Part shown: in pieces, positions 1 to 5,442 of the stretch
Numbering within the stretch: position 1 is the first letter of the stretch
Layout: the number at the start of each line of letters is the position of its first letter
DNA from: Pseudomonadota bacterium
GTDB taxonomy: Bacteria; Pseudomonadota; Alphaproteobacteria; Reyranellales; Reyranellaceae
DNA length: 8,725 nt
Assembly (NCBI GenBank): GCA_023416135.1
Contig: JAEZIF010000273.1
Coordinates: 1 to 8,725, forward strand
Direction: 5' to 3'
Notes under the pieces: model-generated
Databases searched by the model: none
The model's input: the letters and a program-made list of their open reading frames with translations, nothing else
Told to the model about the DNA's origin: nothing
Translations under genes and position numbers: made by a program

Positions 1-959
1 CTGCTCCACCATCGCCGCCGGCACCCGCGCCAGTCGCCGCCGCTCCGGCCCCGCCGCCGAGTCCCGCTCCCGCTCCCGCGGTGCCGGCGCGCAGGGCCGA
101 TCCCAGCAAGGCTTTCGTACCGCCGCCCGGGTGGGTGCCTTCTGGACAGAGCGTGCCAGCCACCAACTTCGAGATCGCGGCTACAGCGCCTCCAGTGGCA
201 CCGCCATCGCCGCCTGTGACCACCATGGCGTCGCCCCCGCCACCGCCCACGACGCCTCCGCGCCCCGATCCGAGCAAGGCCTTCGTGCCACCGCCGGGCT
301 GGACGCCGCCGGGCAGGGAAGTGGCTGCAGCGGCACCCGCGCCGACTCCTCCACCGCCGCCTGCAGCGACCCCATCGACACCGGCCCGATCTGTCGATCC
401 CAACAAGGCCTTCGTACCGCCACCCGGCTGGACACCGCCTGGATCGGCTGTTGTGTCGACACCGACGCCGGCGCCTGCAATTGCTGCTCAGCCGGCGGCA
501 TCTTCGGCTGATCTTGCCACCGCCCAGATGGCGGCGATGGCCGCACCGCAGGCGCCTGCCGTGCCGGCGCCCGACACGCCGTCGGCCAGGACACCCTCCG
601 GCGGCAACGCGCAGGTCGCCGTGATCCAGTTCGGCGCCGGCTCTGCAAGCCTCACCGGCAACGACTTTACCATCCTGCAGAAGGTGGCGGAGATGCAGAG
701 GACCAACCGCGCCACCGTGCGCATTGTCGCCCACTCACAGCAGGACGCCTCTGCTTCGTCGGCGGATCAGGTCGCCCGCGCCAACTACGAAGTCTCGCGC
801 CGACGCGCGCTCGCCATCGCCAACCAGCTCGTGCGGCTGGGCGTGCCGACCGGCCGCATCGTCGCCGAGGCGGCCTCGGACGCCGAACCCGCCTTCGAGA
901 CCACCTCCGCCCGCGGCATCGCCGCCAACCGGCGCGCCGAGATCTTCATCGATTTCTAG
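1..959 (+). CDS. Pro/Ala-rich OmpA-family envelope protein, 5' end missing
   Basis: The frame is open from base 3 to the TAG at 957-959, so the gene is cut by the left edge. The GTG at 81 is probably internal, because the same Pro/Ala-rich composition continues upstream of it. Counting from that GTG, residues 1-175 are a low-complexity Pro/Ala linker with three copies of a motif whose core is KAFVPPPGW. Residues about 178-292 resemble an OmpA-like peptidoglycan-binding domain: QFGAGSASLT (matching the usual F-x-x-x-S-x-x-L strand), an AHSQ turn where HTD is usual, VSRRRALAIANQLVRLGVP (the helix with the conserved Arg), and a C-terminal AANRRAEIFI matching the family NRRVEI signature. Such proteins usually anchor the outer membrane or periplasmic complexes to the cell wall. 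The Asp of HTD, a diaminopimelate ligand in known structures, is replaced by Gln. Signal peptide or lipobox cannot be judged. It lies 17 bp upstream of the aminotransferase gene, possibly co-transcribed. Confidence 0.85.
   Translation, partial: APPSPPAPAPVAAAPAPPPSPAPAPAVPARRADPSKAFVPPPGWVPSGQSVPATNFEIAATAPPVAPPSPPVTTMASPPPPPTTPPRPDPSKAFVPPPGWTPPGREVAAAAPAPTPPPPPAATPSTPARSVDPNKAFVPPPGWTPPGSAVVSTPTPAPAIAAQPAASSADLATAQMAAMAAPQAPAVPAPDTPSARTPSGGNAQVAVIQFGAGSASLTGNDFTILQKVAEMQRTNRATVRIVAHSQQDASASSADQVARANYEVSRRRALAIANQLVRLGVPTGRIVAEAASDAEPAFETTSARGIAANRRAEIFIDF
99..452 (+). repeat. Three dispersed 19-residue coding repeats (core KAFVPPPGW)
   Basis: The pattern D-P-[SN]-K-A-F-V-P-P-P-G-W-[VT]-P-[SP]-G-x-x-V occurs at 99-155, 267-323 and 396-452, separated by Pro/Ala/Thr-rich linkers of unequal length. 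Within the first 12 codons, units 1 and 2 encode identical residues but differ at six third positions. Unit 3 differs by one residue (Ser to Asn). This pattern of mostly silent differences suggests the peptide, not the DNA, is conserved. More copies may lie left of the window. The role is unknown; a short binding motif displayed on a flexible linker is one possibility. Confidence 0.9.
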
Positions 960-976
960 CGACCAGGGACAAAACG

Positions 977-2233
977 ATGGACGATTCCGAATTCCACCGG
1001 CTGAAGCGCCTGCCGCCTTACGTGTTCGCGGAAGTGAACGCCATGAAGGCACGCGCCCGCGGCGCCGGCCAGGATGTCATCGATCTCGGCATGGGCAATC
1101 CCGACCTGCCGACCGCTCCTCACATCGTCGCCAAGCTCGCCGAGGCCGCCGCCAATCCGCGCGCGCACGGTTACTCCGCCTCGCGCGGCATCCCCGGCCT
1201 GCGCAAGGCGCAGGCTGCCTACTATGCGCGCCGGTTCGGCGTGGAGCTCGATCCCGAAGGCGAGATCATCGTCACCCTGGGCTCGAAGGAGGGCCTCGCC
1301 AATCTCGCCCAGGCCATCACCTCGCCGGGCGACATCGTGCTGGTACCCAACCCCAGCTATCCCATCCATCCCTACGGCTTCATCATCGCCGGCGGCTCGG
1401 TGCGCCACATACCCGTGCCCGGCAGCACGTCGCTCGACGAGTTCCTTCCGGCGCTCGAGCGCGCGGTGCGCCATACGGTGCCCAAGCCGATCGCGCTGGT
1501 GTTGAACTATCCGTCGAACCCGACGGCGCAGGTCGTCGATCTCGATTTCTATGCGGCGATCGTCGATTTCTGCAAACGCCAGAACATCTGGATCCTGAGC
1601 GATCTCGCCTATGCGGAGATCTATTTCGATGGCGTGCCGCCGCCGTCCGTGCTGCAGGTGCCGGGCGCACGCGACATCGCCGTCGAGTTCACCTCGATGA
1701 GCAAGACCTACTCGATGGCGGGCTGGCGTATCGGCTTTGCCGCCGGCAACAAGACGCTGATCCAGGCTCTGACGCGCATCAAGTCGTACCTCGACTACGG
1801 CGCCTTCACGCCGATCCAGGTGGCGGCGACGGCGGCGCTCAACGGTCCGCAGGACTGCATCACCCAGGCGCGCAACACCTACAAGGAGCGCCGCGACGTG
1901 CTGATCGAAGGCCTGAGTGCGGCGGGCTGGAGCCTGCCGGCGCCGTCGGCCAGCATGTTTGCCTGGGCGCCGGTCCCCAGGGAGTTCGCCGAACTGGGCT
2001 CGCTTGCCTTTTCCAAGCTGCTGCTGACTCAGGCCAATGTCGCGGTCTCGCCCGGCATCGGCTTCGGCGAGCATGGCGACGCCCATGTCCGCATCGCGCT
2101 GGTGGAGAACAAGCACCGCATCCGCCAGGCCATCCGCAATATTCGCCAGGTGATGGCCGACCCCGGCCGCGCCATCGATCTCTACCTGCGCGGCGTGGGC
2201 GACAACATCACGCCATTGAAGGCTCGCGCCTGA
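977..2233 (+). CDS. alaC: PLP-dependent class I/II aminotransferase, AlaC type
   Basis: This 418-residue fold-type I aminotransferase closely resembles E. coli AlaC (glutamate-pyruvate transaminase) along its whole length. Shared stretches include RLPPYVF near the N-terminus, MGNPD (39-43), HGYSASRGIP (64-73), GSKEGLA (102-108), PNPSYPIH (124-131) and SPGIGFG (358-364). Active-site features are SMSKTYSMAGWRIGF (240-254) with K243 as the PLP Schiff-base lysine, N181 in YPSNPTAQ, D209 and Y212 in SDLAYAE, and R372 in HVRIAL as the substrate-carboxylate arginine. It probably acts in the cytosol, making alanine from pyruvate and glutamate. Relatives in this neighbourhood are often labelled LL-diaminopimelate aminotransferase, and the adjacent aspartate-family gene hom keeps that option open; sequence alone cannot settle the substrate. 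The ATG at 977 has a weak AGGGAC (965-970) six bases upstream. The next gene, hom, starts 26 bp after the stop. Confidence 0.93.
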   Translation: MDDSEFHRLKRLPPYVFAEVNAMKARARGAGQDVIDLGMGNPDLPTAPHIVAKLAEAAANPRAHGYSASRGIPGLRKAQAAYYARRFGVELDPEGEIIVTLGSKEGLANLAQAITSPGDIVLVPNPSYPIHPYGFIIAGGSVRHIPVPGSTSLDEFLPALERAVRHTVPKPIALVLNYPSNPTAQVVDLDFYAAIVDFCKRQNIWILSDLAYAEIYFDGVPPPSVLQVPGARDIAVEFTSMSKTYSMAGWRIGFAAGNKTLIQALTRIKSYLDYGAFTPIQVAATAALNGPQDCITQARNTYKERRDVLIEGLSAAGWSLPAPSASMFAWAPVPREFAELGSLAFSKLLLTQANVAVSPGIGFGEHGDAHVRIALVENKHRIRQAIRNIRQVMADPGRAIDLYLRGVGDNITPLKARA

Positions 2234-2259
2234 GCGTAACCTGTCGTATCAGGCGACCC

Positions 2260-3549
2260 ATGAAAGCTCCTCTCAGAATCGGCATTGCCGGCCTCGGCAC
2301 CGTTGGCGCGGGCGTGATCAAGCTATTGGCCGAGCACGGCCGCCTGCTGTCGCTGCGCGGCGGGCGGCCGCTCAGGCTCGTCGCCGTCAGCGCCCGCAGC
2401 AAGGCGAAGAAGCGGGACATCGATGTCTCCGGCGTACGCTGGGAGCGCGATCCGCTGACGCTCGCCACCGCGCCCGACATCGACGTCGTCGTCGAGCTGA
2501 TCGGCGGTTCTGGCGGCGTGGCGCGTCGCCTCGTGCAGACGGCGCTGCGCTCGGGCAAGCACGTCGTGACCGCCAACAAGGCGCTGCTCGCCATGCACGG
2601 CACCGAGCTGGCGACGCTCGCCGAGAAGAAGGGCCGCATCCTGTCGTTCGAGGCGGCGGTCGCGGGCGGCATCCCCATCATCAAGGCGCTGCGCGAGGGC
2701 CTGGTGGGCAATCGCGTGCAGCGCCTCTACGGCATCCTCAACGGCACGTGCAATTACATCCTGACCACGATGCGCGAGACCGGCCGCGACTTCGATGCGG
2801 TGCTGGCCGAGGCGCAGGCGGCAGGCTACGCTGAGGCCGATCCCAGCTTCGACGTCGACGGTATCGATGCCGCGCACAAGCTCAGCGTTCTGACCGGTGC
2901 AGCGTTCGGAGCCAAGGTCAACTTCGCCGGTGTGCATGTCGAGGGTATCCGCCGCGTGAGCGCGATGGACATCCAATTCGCCGAAGAGCTCGGCTTTCGC
3001 ATCAAGCTGCTGGGGCTGGCGCGTGAGACGCGGTACGGCATCGAGCAGCGCGTGCATCCCTGCATGGTGCCGCTGGCGGCGCCGATCGCGCACATCGAGG
3101 GCGTGTTCAACGCCGTCGTCGTCGAGGGCGACTTCGTCGGCACCACCATGTTCCAGGGCCGCGGCGCCGGGCAGGGGCCGACCGCCTCGGCCGTCGTTGC
3201 CGACCTCGTCGACGTGGCGCGCGGCCGCGAGATGCCGGCCTTCGTCGTGCCGGCCGAGCGGCTGGCCGACAAGAAGGTCTCGCCAATGGACCGCCACCAG
3301 GGAGCGTACTACATGCGCCTGATGGTGCAGGACAAGCCGGGTGTCATTGCGGCGGTCTCGGGTGCGCTCGCCAAGGAACGCATTTCACTCGAGGCCATGC
3401 TGCAGCGCGGCCGTTCGGACGGCGCGGTGCCGGTGGTTCTGACCACCCACGAGACGGAAGAGGCGGCGATGCAGCGTGCACTCGGCCGCATCGCCAGGCT
3501 GGGCGCGGTGGCCGAGGAGCCCTGCGTCATCAGGATCGAGTCATTCTAG
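2260..3549 (+). CDS. hom: Homoserine dehydrogenase with C-terminal ACT domain
   Basis: This 429-residue enzyme reduces aspartate semialdehyde to homoserine with NAD(P)H, the branch step toward threonine and methionine. The Rossmann motif GLGTVGAGV is at 11-19. K107 in VTANKALLA and D203/K207 in DGIDAAHKL match catalytic residues known from the yeast enzyme. The substrate-domain signature LYGILNGTCNYILT is at 157-170. The C-terminal region from about 349 (YYMRLMVQDKPGVIAAVSGAL) is an ACT domain, the usual site of threonine feedback inhibition. Length is typical for a monofunctional Hom with ACT. The frame is open much further upstream, to 724, but that part only shadows the OmpA-like gene and alaC. 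I therefore chose ATG 2260, where the family's N-terminus (APLRIGIAGLGTVG) begins, with a weak AGGCGA four bases before it. Confidence 0.96.
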   Translation: MKAPLRIGIAGLGTVGAGVIKLLAEHGRLLSLRGGRPLRLVAVSARSKAKKRDIDVSGVRWERDPLTLATAPDIDVVVELIGGSGGVARRLVQTALRSGKHVVTANKALLAMHGTELATLAEKKGRILSFEAAVAGGIPIIKALREGLVGNRVQRLYGILNGTCNYILTTMRETGRDFDAVLAEAQAAGYAEADPSFDVDGIDAAHKLSVLTGAAFGAKVNFAGVHVEGIRRVSAMDIQFAEELGFRIKLLGLARETRYGIEQRVHPCMVPLAAPIAHIEGVFNAVVVEGDFVGTTMFQGRGAGQGPTASAVVADLVDVARGREMPAFVVPAERLADKKVSPMDRHQGAYYMRLMVQDKPGVIAAVSGALAKERISLEAMLQRGRSDGAVPVVLTTHETEEAAMQRALGRIARLGAVAEEPCVIRIESF

Positions 3550-3558
3550 ACAGTTGGA

Positions 3559-3587
3559 CGGCGCGGAATTTCATCATTGAGGCGCCG
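3559..3587 (+). other. Inverted repeat in the hom–glpX gap
   Basis: CGGCGC (3559-3564) and GCGCCG (3582-3587) are perfect complements separated by a 17-base AT-richer loop. The hairpin ends two bases before the glpX Shine-Dalgarno GGAGG (3590-3594). There is no T-run, so it is not a convincing intrinsic terminator. It could influence glpX translation or mRNA processing, or be chance in GC-rich DNA. Confidence 0.3.
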
Positions 3588-3599
3588 ACGGAGGGGACG

Positions 3600-4592
3600 A
3601 TGGCGAACGACGTGAAACTGGACCGCAATCTTGCGCTGGAAGTGGTGCGCGTCACCGAGGCGGCGGCGCTCGCCGCCTCCAAGCTGATGGGCCGCGGCGA
3701 CGAGAAGAAGGCCGACCAGGCGGCCGTCGACGCCATGCGCACGTCGCTGAACTCGCTTGCCATCGACGGCACCGTTGTGATCGGCGAGGGCGAGCGCGAC
3801 GAAGCTCCGATGCTCTATATCGGCGAGAAGGTCGGGCTGGGCCAGGCAGGCGCGCCCAAGATCGACATCGCGCTCGATCCGCTCGAGGGCACGACCATCA
3901 CCGCCAAGGGCCTGCCCAATGCGCTGGCCGTCATCGCCATGGCCGAGCATGGCGGCTTCCTCAATGCGCCCGACGTCTACATGGACAAGATCGCCGTGGG
4001 CGGCGGCCTGCCCGAGGGCGTCGTCGATCTCGACAAGAGCGCGGCCGAGAATCTGACGGATCTCGCCAAGGCCAAGAAGGTCGAGGTTTCCGACCTGGTG
4101 GTCTGTATCCTCGACCGCCCGCGCCATGCCGAGCTGATCGCCAAGGTGCGCGAGGCGGGGGCGCGCATCATGCTGATCGGCGATGGCGACGTGTCGGGCG
4201 TGATCGCCACCTCGACCGGCGATTCGGGCATCGACATCTACATGGGGTCGGGCGGTGCGCCTGAGGGCGTGCTGGCGGCCGCGGCGCTGCGCGCGATCGG
4301 CGGCCAGATCCAGGGCCGTCTGCTGTTCCGCAACGACGACGAGAAGGCCCGCGCCCGCAAGTGGGGCATCACCGATCTCAACCGCAAGTACTCGATGCTG
4401 GATATGGCCAAGGGCGACGTGATGTTCGCCGCCACCGGCGTCACCTCGGGCTCGATGCTGAAGGGCGTGCGCCGCTTCGGCAACGGCGCGGAGACCCACT
4501 CGATCGTCATGCGCTCGAAGACCGGCACGGTGCGCTGGGTGTCGGCGCATCACAATTTCACGATCAAGACTGGTCTGCCGAGCTGGGCTTGA
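3600..4592 (+). CDS. glpX: Class II fructose-1,6-bisphosphatase GlpX
   Basis: This 330-residue enzyme hydrolyses fructose-1,6-bisphosphate to fructose-6-phosphate in gluconeogenesis, and in the Calvin cycle where one exists. It follows E. coli GlpX throughout: RVTEAAALAASKLMGRGD (17-34), IDGTVVIGEGERDEAPMLYI (55-74), LDPLEGT (92-98), NALAVIAM (107-114), FLNAPDVYMDK (120-130), GDGDVSG (194-200) and GGAPEGV (218-224). Metal and catalytic residues known in the E. coli enzyme align with D34, E63, D67, D93, E96, T98 and E222. The C-terminal end is slightly shorter than in E. coli. ATG 3600 has a strong GGAGG (3590-3594) five bases upstream. In alphaproteobacteria this gene commonly follows hom, as it does here with a 50-bp gap. 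Confidence 0.97.
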   Translation: MANDVKLDRNLALEVVRVTEAAALAASKLMGRGDEKKADQAAVDAMRTSLNSLAIDGTVVIGEGERDEAPMLYIGEKVGLGQAGAPKIDIALDPLEGTTITAKGLPNALAVIAMAEHGGFLNAPDVYMDKIAVGGGLPEGVVDLDKSAAENLTDLAKAKKVEVSDLVVCILDRPRHAELIAKVREAGARIMLIGDGDVSGVIATSTGDSGIDIYMGSGGAPEGVLAAAALRAIGGQIQGRLLFRNDDEKARARKWGITDLNRKYSMLDMAKGDVMFAATGVTSGSMLKGVRRFGNGAETHSIVMRSKTGTVRWVSAHHNFTIKTGLPSWA

Positions 4593-4605
4593 TCATCATG
4601 ACTGC

Positions 4606-5124
4606 ATGCGGGCCGGGTTCACTGCCTGTGTGCTGACGCTTCTCGCCGCCACCTCCGCCGGGGCGGTCGAGGATGGCTGTCGCAAGTTCGACTGGCCGGT
4701 CAATCGCGAGATCGAGCTGTTCGACGAAGGCTTCTTCGCCGACGTCGAAAGCGAGTCGGCGCTGCCCAAGGACGGTGCCTTCTCGATGCTGCTGAAGCCG
4801 GTTGGCACCGTGATGTACATGGTGCCGCCGGAGCGCGGGCGTGACGATGGCTATGGCGGCATCGTCACGCTGGAGTGGATCGCCGCCGGCCGCTACCAGA
4901 TCACCCTGTCGGGCGATGCCTGGATCGACGCGGTGCAGAACGATCGGCGCCTGCCGGTGCTGGCTTCGGCCAGCCGCGACGACTGTCCCGGCATCCGCCT
5001 GAGCGTTCAGTTCGAGATCGAGAGCCGGCCGCTCACGCTGCAGTTCGGGGGCGCCATGGTGCGTCGACTCAACGTGTCGGTGCTGCCCGCACGAGAGAAG
5101 TACGGCATCGACCGCTGGCGGTAG
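4606..5124 (+). CDS. Small exported protein of unknown function
   Basis: This 172-residue protein begins with a Sec-type signal peptide: a short basic start, a hydrophobic core (about 5-15), and a likely cleavage after SAGA at residue 20. The mature part has exactly two cysteines, C25 in GCRKFDWP and C127 in DDCPGI, which could form a disulfide in the periplasm. It contains a YQITLSGDAWIDAVQ segment (97-111) and a predicted β-rich C-terminal half. I recall similar uncharacterised small secreted proteins in alphaproteobacteria but cannot assign a function. No lipobox is present. ATG 4606 is the only reasonable start; GTG 4630 would remove half of the signal. No good ribosome binding site precedes it, and it lies 13 bp after the glpX stop, which suggests translational coupling. 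Codon use resembles its neighbours, so it is probably not a recent acquisition. Confidence 0.8.
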   Translation: MRAGFTACVLTLLAATSAGAVEDGCRKFDWPVNREIELFDEGFFADVESESALPKDGAFSMLLKPVGTVMYMVPPERGRDDGYGGIVTLEWIAAGRYQITLSGDAWIDAVQNDRRLPVLASASRDDCPGIRLSVQFEIESRPLTLQFGGAMVRRLNVSVLPAREKYGIDRWR

Positions 5125-5290
5125 CCAGGTCCTCCGACCCAAGACATGGTATGACGGCTTGCCGTGCCCTATTCCTGGCACCGGTTGGAGAAATTCCTTC
5201 TTCCGGTCGTTGCAACTTTGACAATCGCAACCATTGTTCAAGTGCGTGAACGCGGGCATTTGAGAAGCATCGAAAGTCATGGAGACAGCG
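5125..5290 (+). promoter_or_regulatory. Upstream region of the sulfate operon with promoter/operator-like repeats
   Basis: This is a non-coding stretch, AT-richer than its surroundings at about 5185-5275. A consensus-like -35 hexamer TTGACA is at 5218-5223, but I see no convincing -10 hexamer 16-18 bases downstream. GTTGCAAC (5209-5216) is a perfect palindrome. CTTTGACAAT (5216-5225) and ATTGTTCAAG (5233-5242) form an inverted repeat, 8 of 10 matching, with a 7-base spacer, overlapping the -35 element. This is a plausible site for a sulfur regulator of the CysB/LysR type. A small hairpin GTGCC/GGCAC (5164-5168/5177-5181) lacks a T-run and is at best a weak terminator for the gene before it. 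Confidence 0.45.
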
Positions 5291-5362
5291 ATGTCCCAAT
5301 CCTCTCGCCTGAGCATGCTCTGCCGCCGCGGCGTCTGCCGCATGTCCTGTCGGCGCCCCTGA
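5291..5362 (+). CDS. Putative cysteine-codon leader peptide (23 aa) of the sulfate operon
   Basis: ATG 5291 is preceded by GGAGA (5281-5285) with five bases of spacing, a good ribosome binding site. The frame has 23 sense codons and ends at TGA 5360-5362. The second half reads CRRGVCRMSCRR, with cysteines at 11, 16 and 20 (codons TGC, TGC, TGT). Cysteine is therefore 13% of the peptide, far above the neighbouring proteins; six arginines are also present. It ends 80 bp before the sulfate-binding protein gene. Short cysteine-rich upstream frames controlling sulfur genes are known in actinobacteria, including polycysteine attenuators in mycobacteria. By analogy, I infer that ribosome stalling at Cys codons under cysteine shortage changes expression of the uptake operon. 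Conservation is untested. Arginine sensing, or chance, remain alternatives. Confidence 0.6.
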   Translation: MSQSSRLSMLCRRGVCRMSCRRP

Positions 5363-5367
5363 GCCGA
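5328..5367 (+). promoter_or_regulatory. Alternating complementary segments in the leader (attenuator-like)
   Basis: Four short segments can pair in mutually exclusive ways: GCGGC (5328-5332) with GCCGC (5337-5341); GCCG (5337-5340) with CGGC (5351-5354); and TCGGC (5350-5354) with GCCGA (5363-5367), whose loop contains the leader stop codon. The first three lie among the Cys codons, so a stalled ribosome would choose between them. The stems are only 4-5 bp and no T-run follows, so classical intrinsic termination is not evident. Confidence 0.3.
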
Positions 5368-5423
5368 ATCCTCTAGTCGTCGAATTCCAGAGCAAGTACC
5401 GGCCGCCCTTCGCGAGGAGCGCA

Positions 5424-5442
5424 GGCCCGGAGGAGCGGAGCC
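5424..5442 (+). promoter_or_regulatory. sbp ribosome binding site displayed in a hairpin loop
   Basis: GGCCCG (5424-5429) can pair with CGG (5436-5438) and GCC (5440-5442), leaving A5439 bulged. The loop at 5430-5435 is GAGGAG, the Shine-Dalgarno of the gene starting at 5443. An alternative partner for GGCCCGG (5424-5430) is CCGGCC (5399-5404), which would cover part of the SD. The hairpin is possibly regulatory but may be incidental. Confidence 0.35.

Noticed and set aside
1..452. Direct DNA repeats as a mobile or recombination element
   Set aside because: The repetition is explained by protein motifs in frame with silent differences between units. No terminal repeats or transposase are present.
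956..2116. Long antisense open frame (386 codons) opposite alaC
   Set aside because: The translation is Arg/His/Asp-rich, typical of the complementary strand of GC-rich genes, with no recognisable domain and a full overlap with a clear enzyme gene.
724..2259. Upstream extension of the hom frame (about 512 codons more)
   Set aside because: It is an open shadow of the OmpA-like gene and alaC, rich in Arg/Pro/Ala with no family similarity. Homoserine dehydrogenase similarity begins exactly at ATG 2260.
5154..5184. Small hairpins after the exported protein gene as an intrinsic terminator
   Set aside because: Stems are 4-5 bp, interrupted, and not followed by a run of T. Not enough to call a terminator.
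5164..5376. 70-codon GTG-started frame across the sulfate operon leader region
   Set aside because: It has no good ribosome binding site, runs through the promoter-like repeats, and overlaps the better-supported 23-codon leader in another frame.
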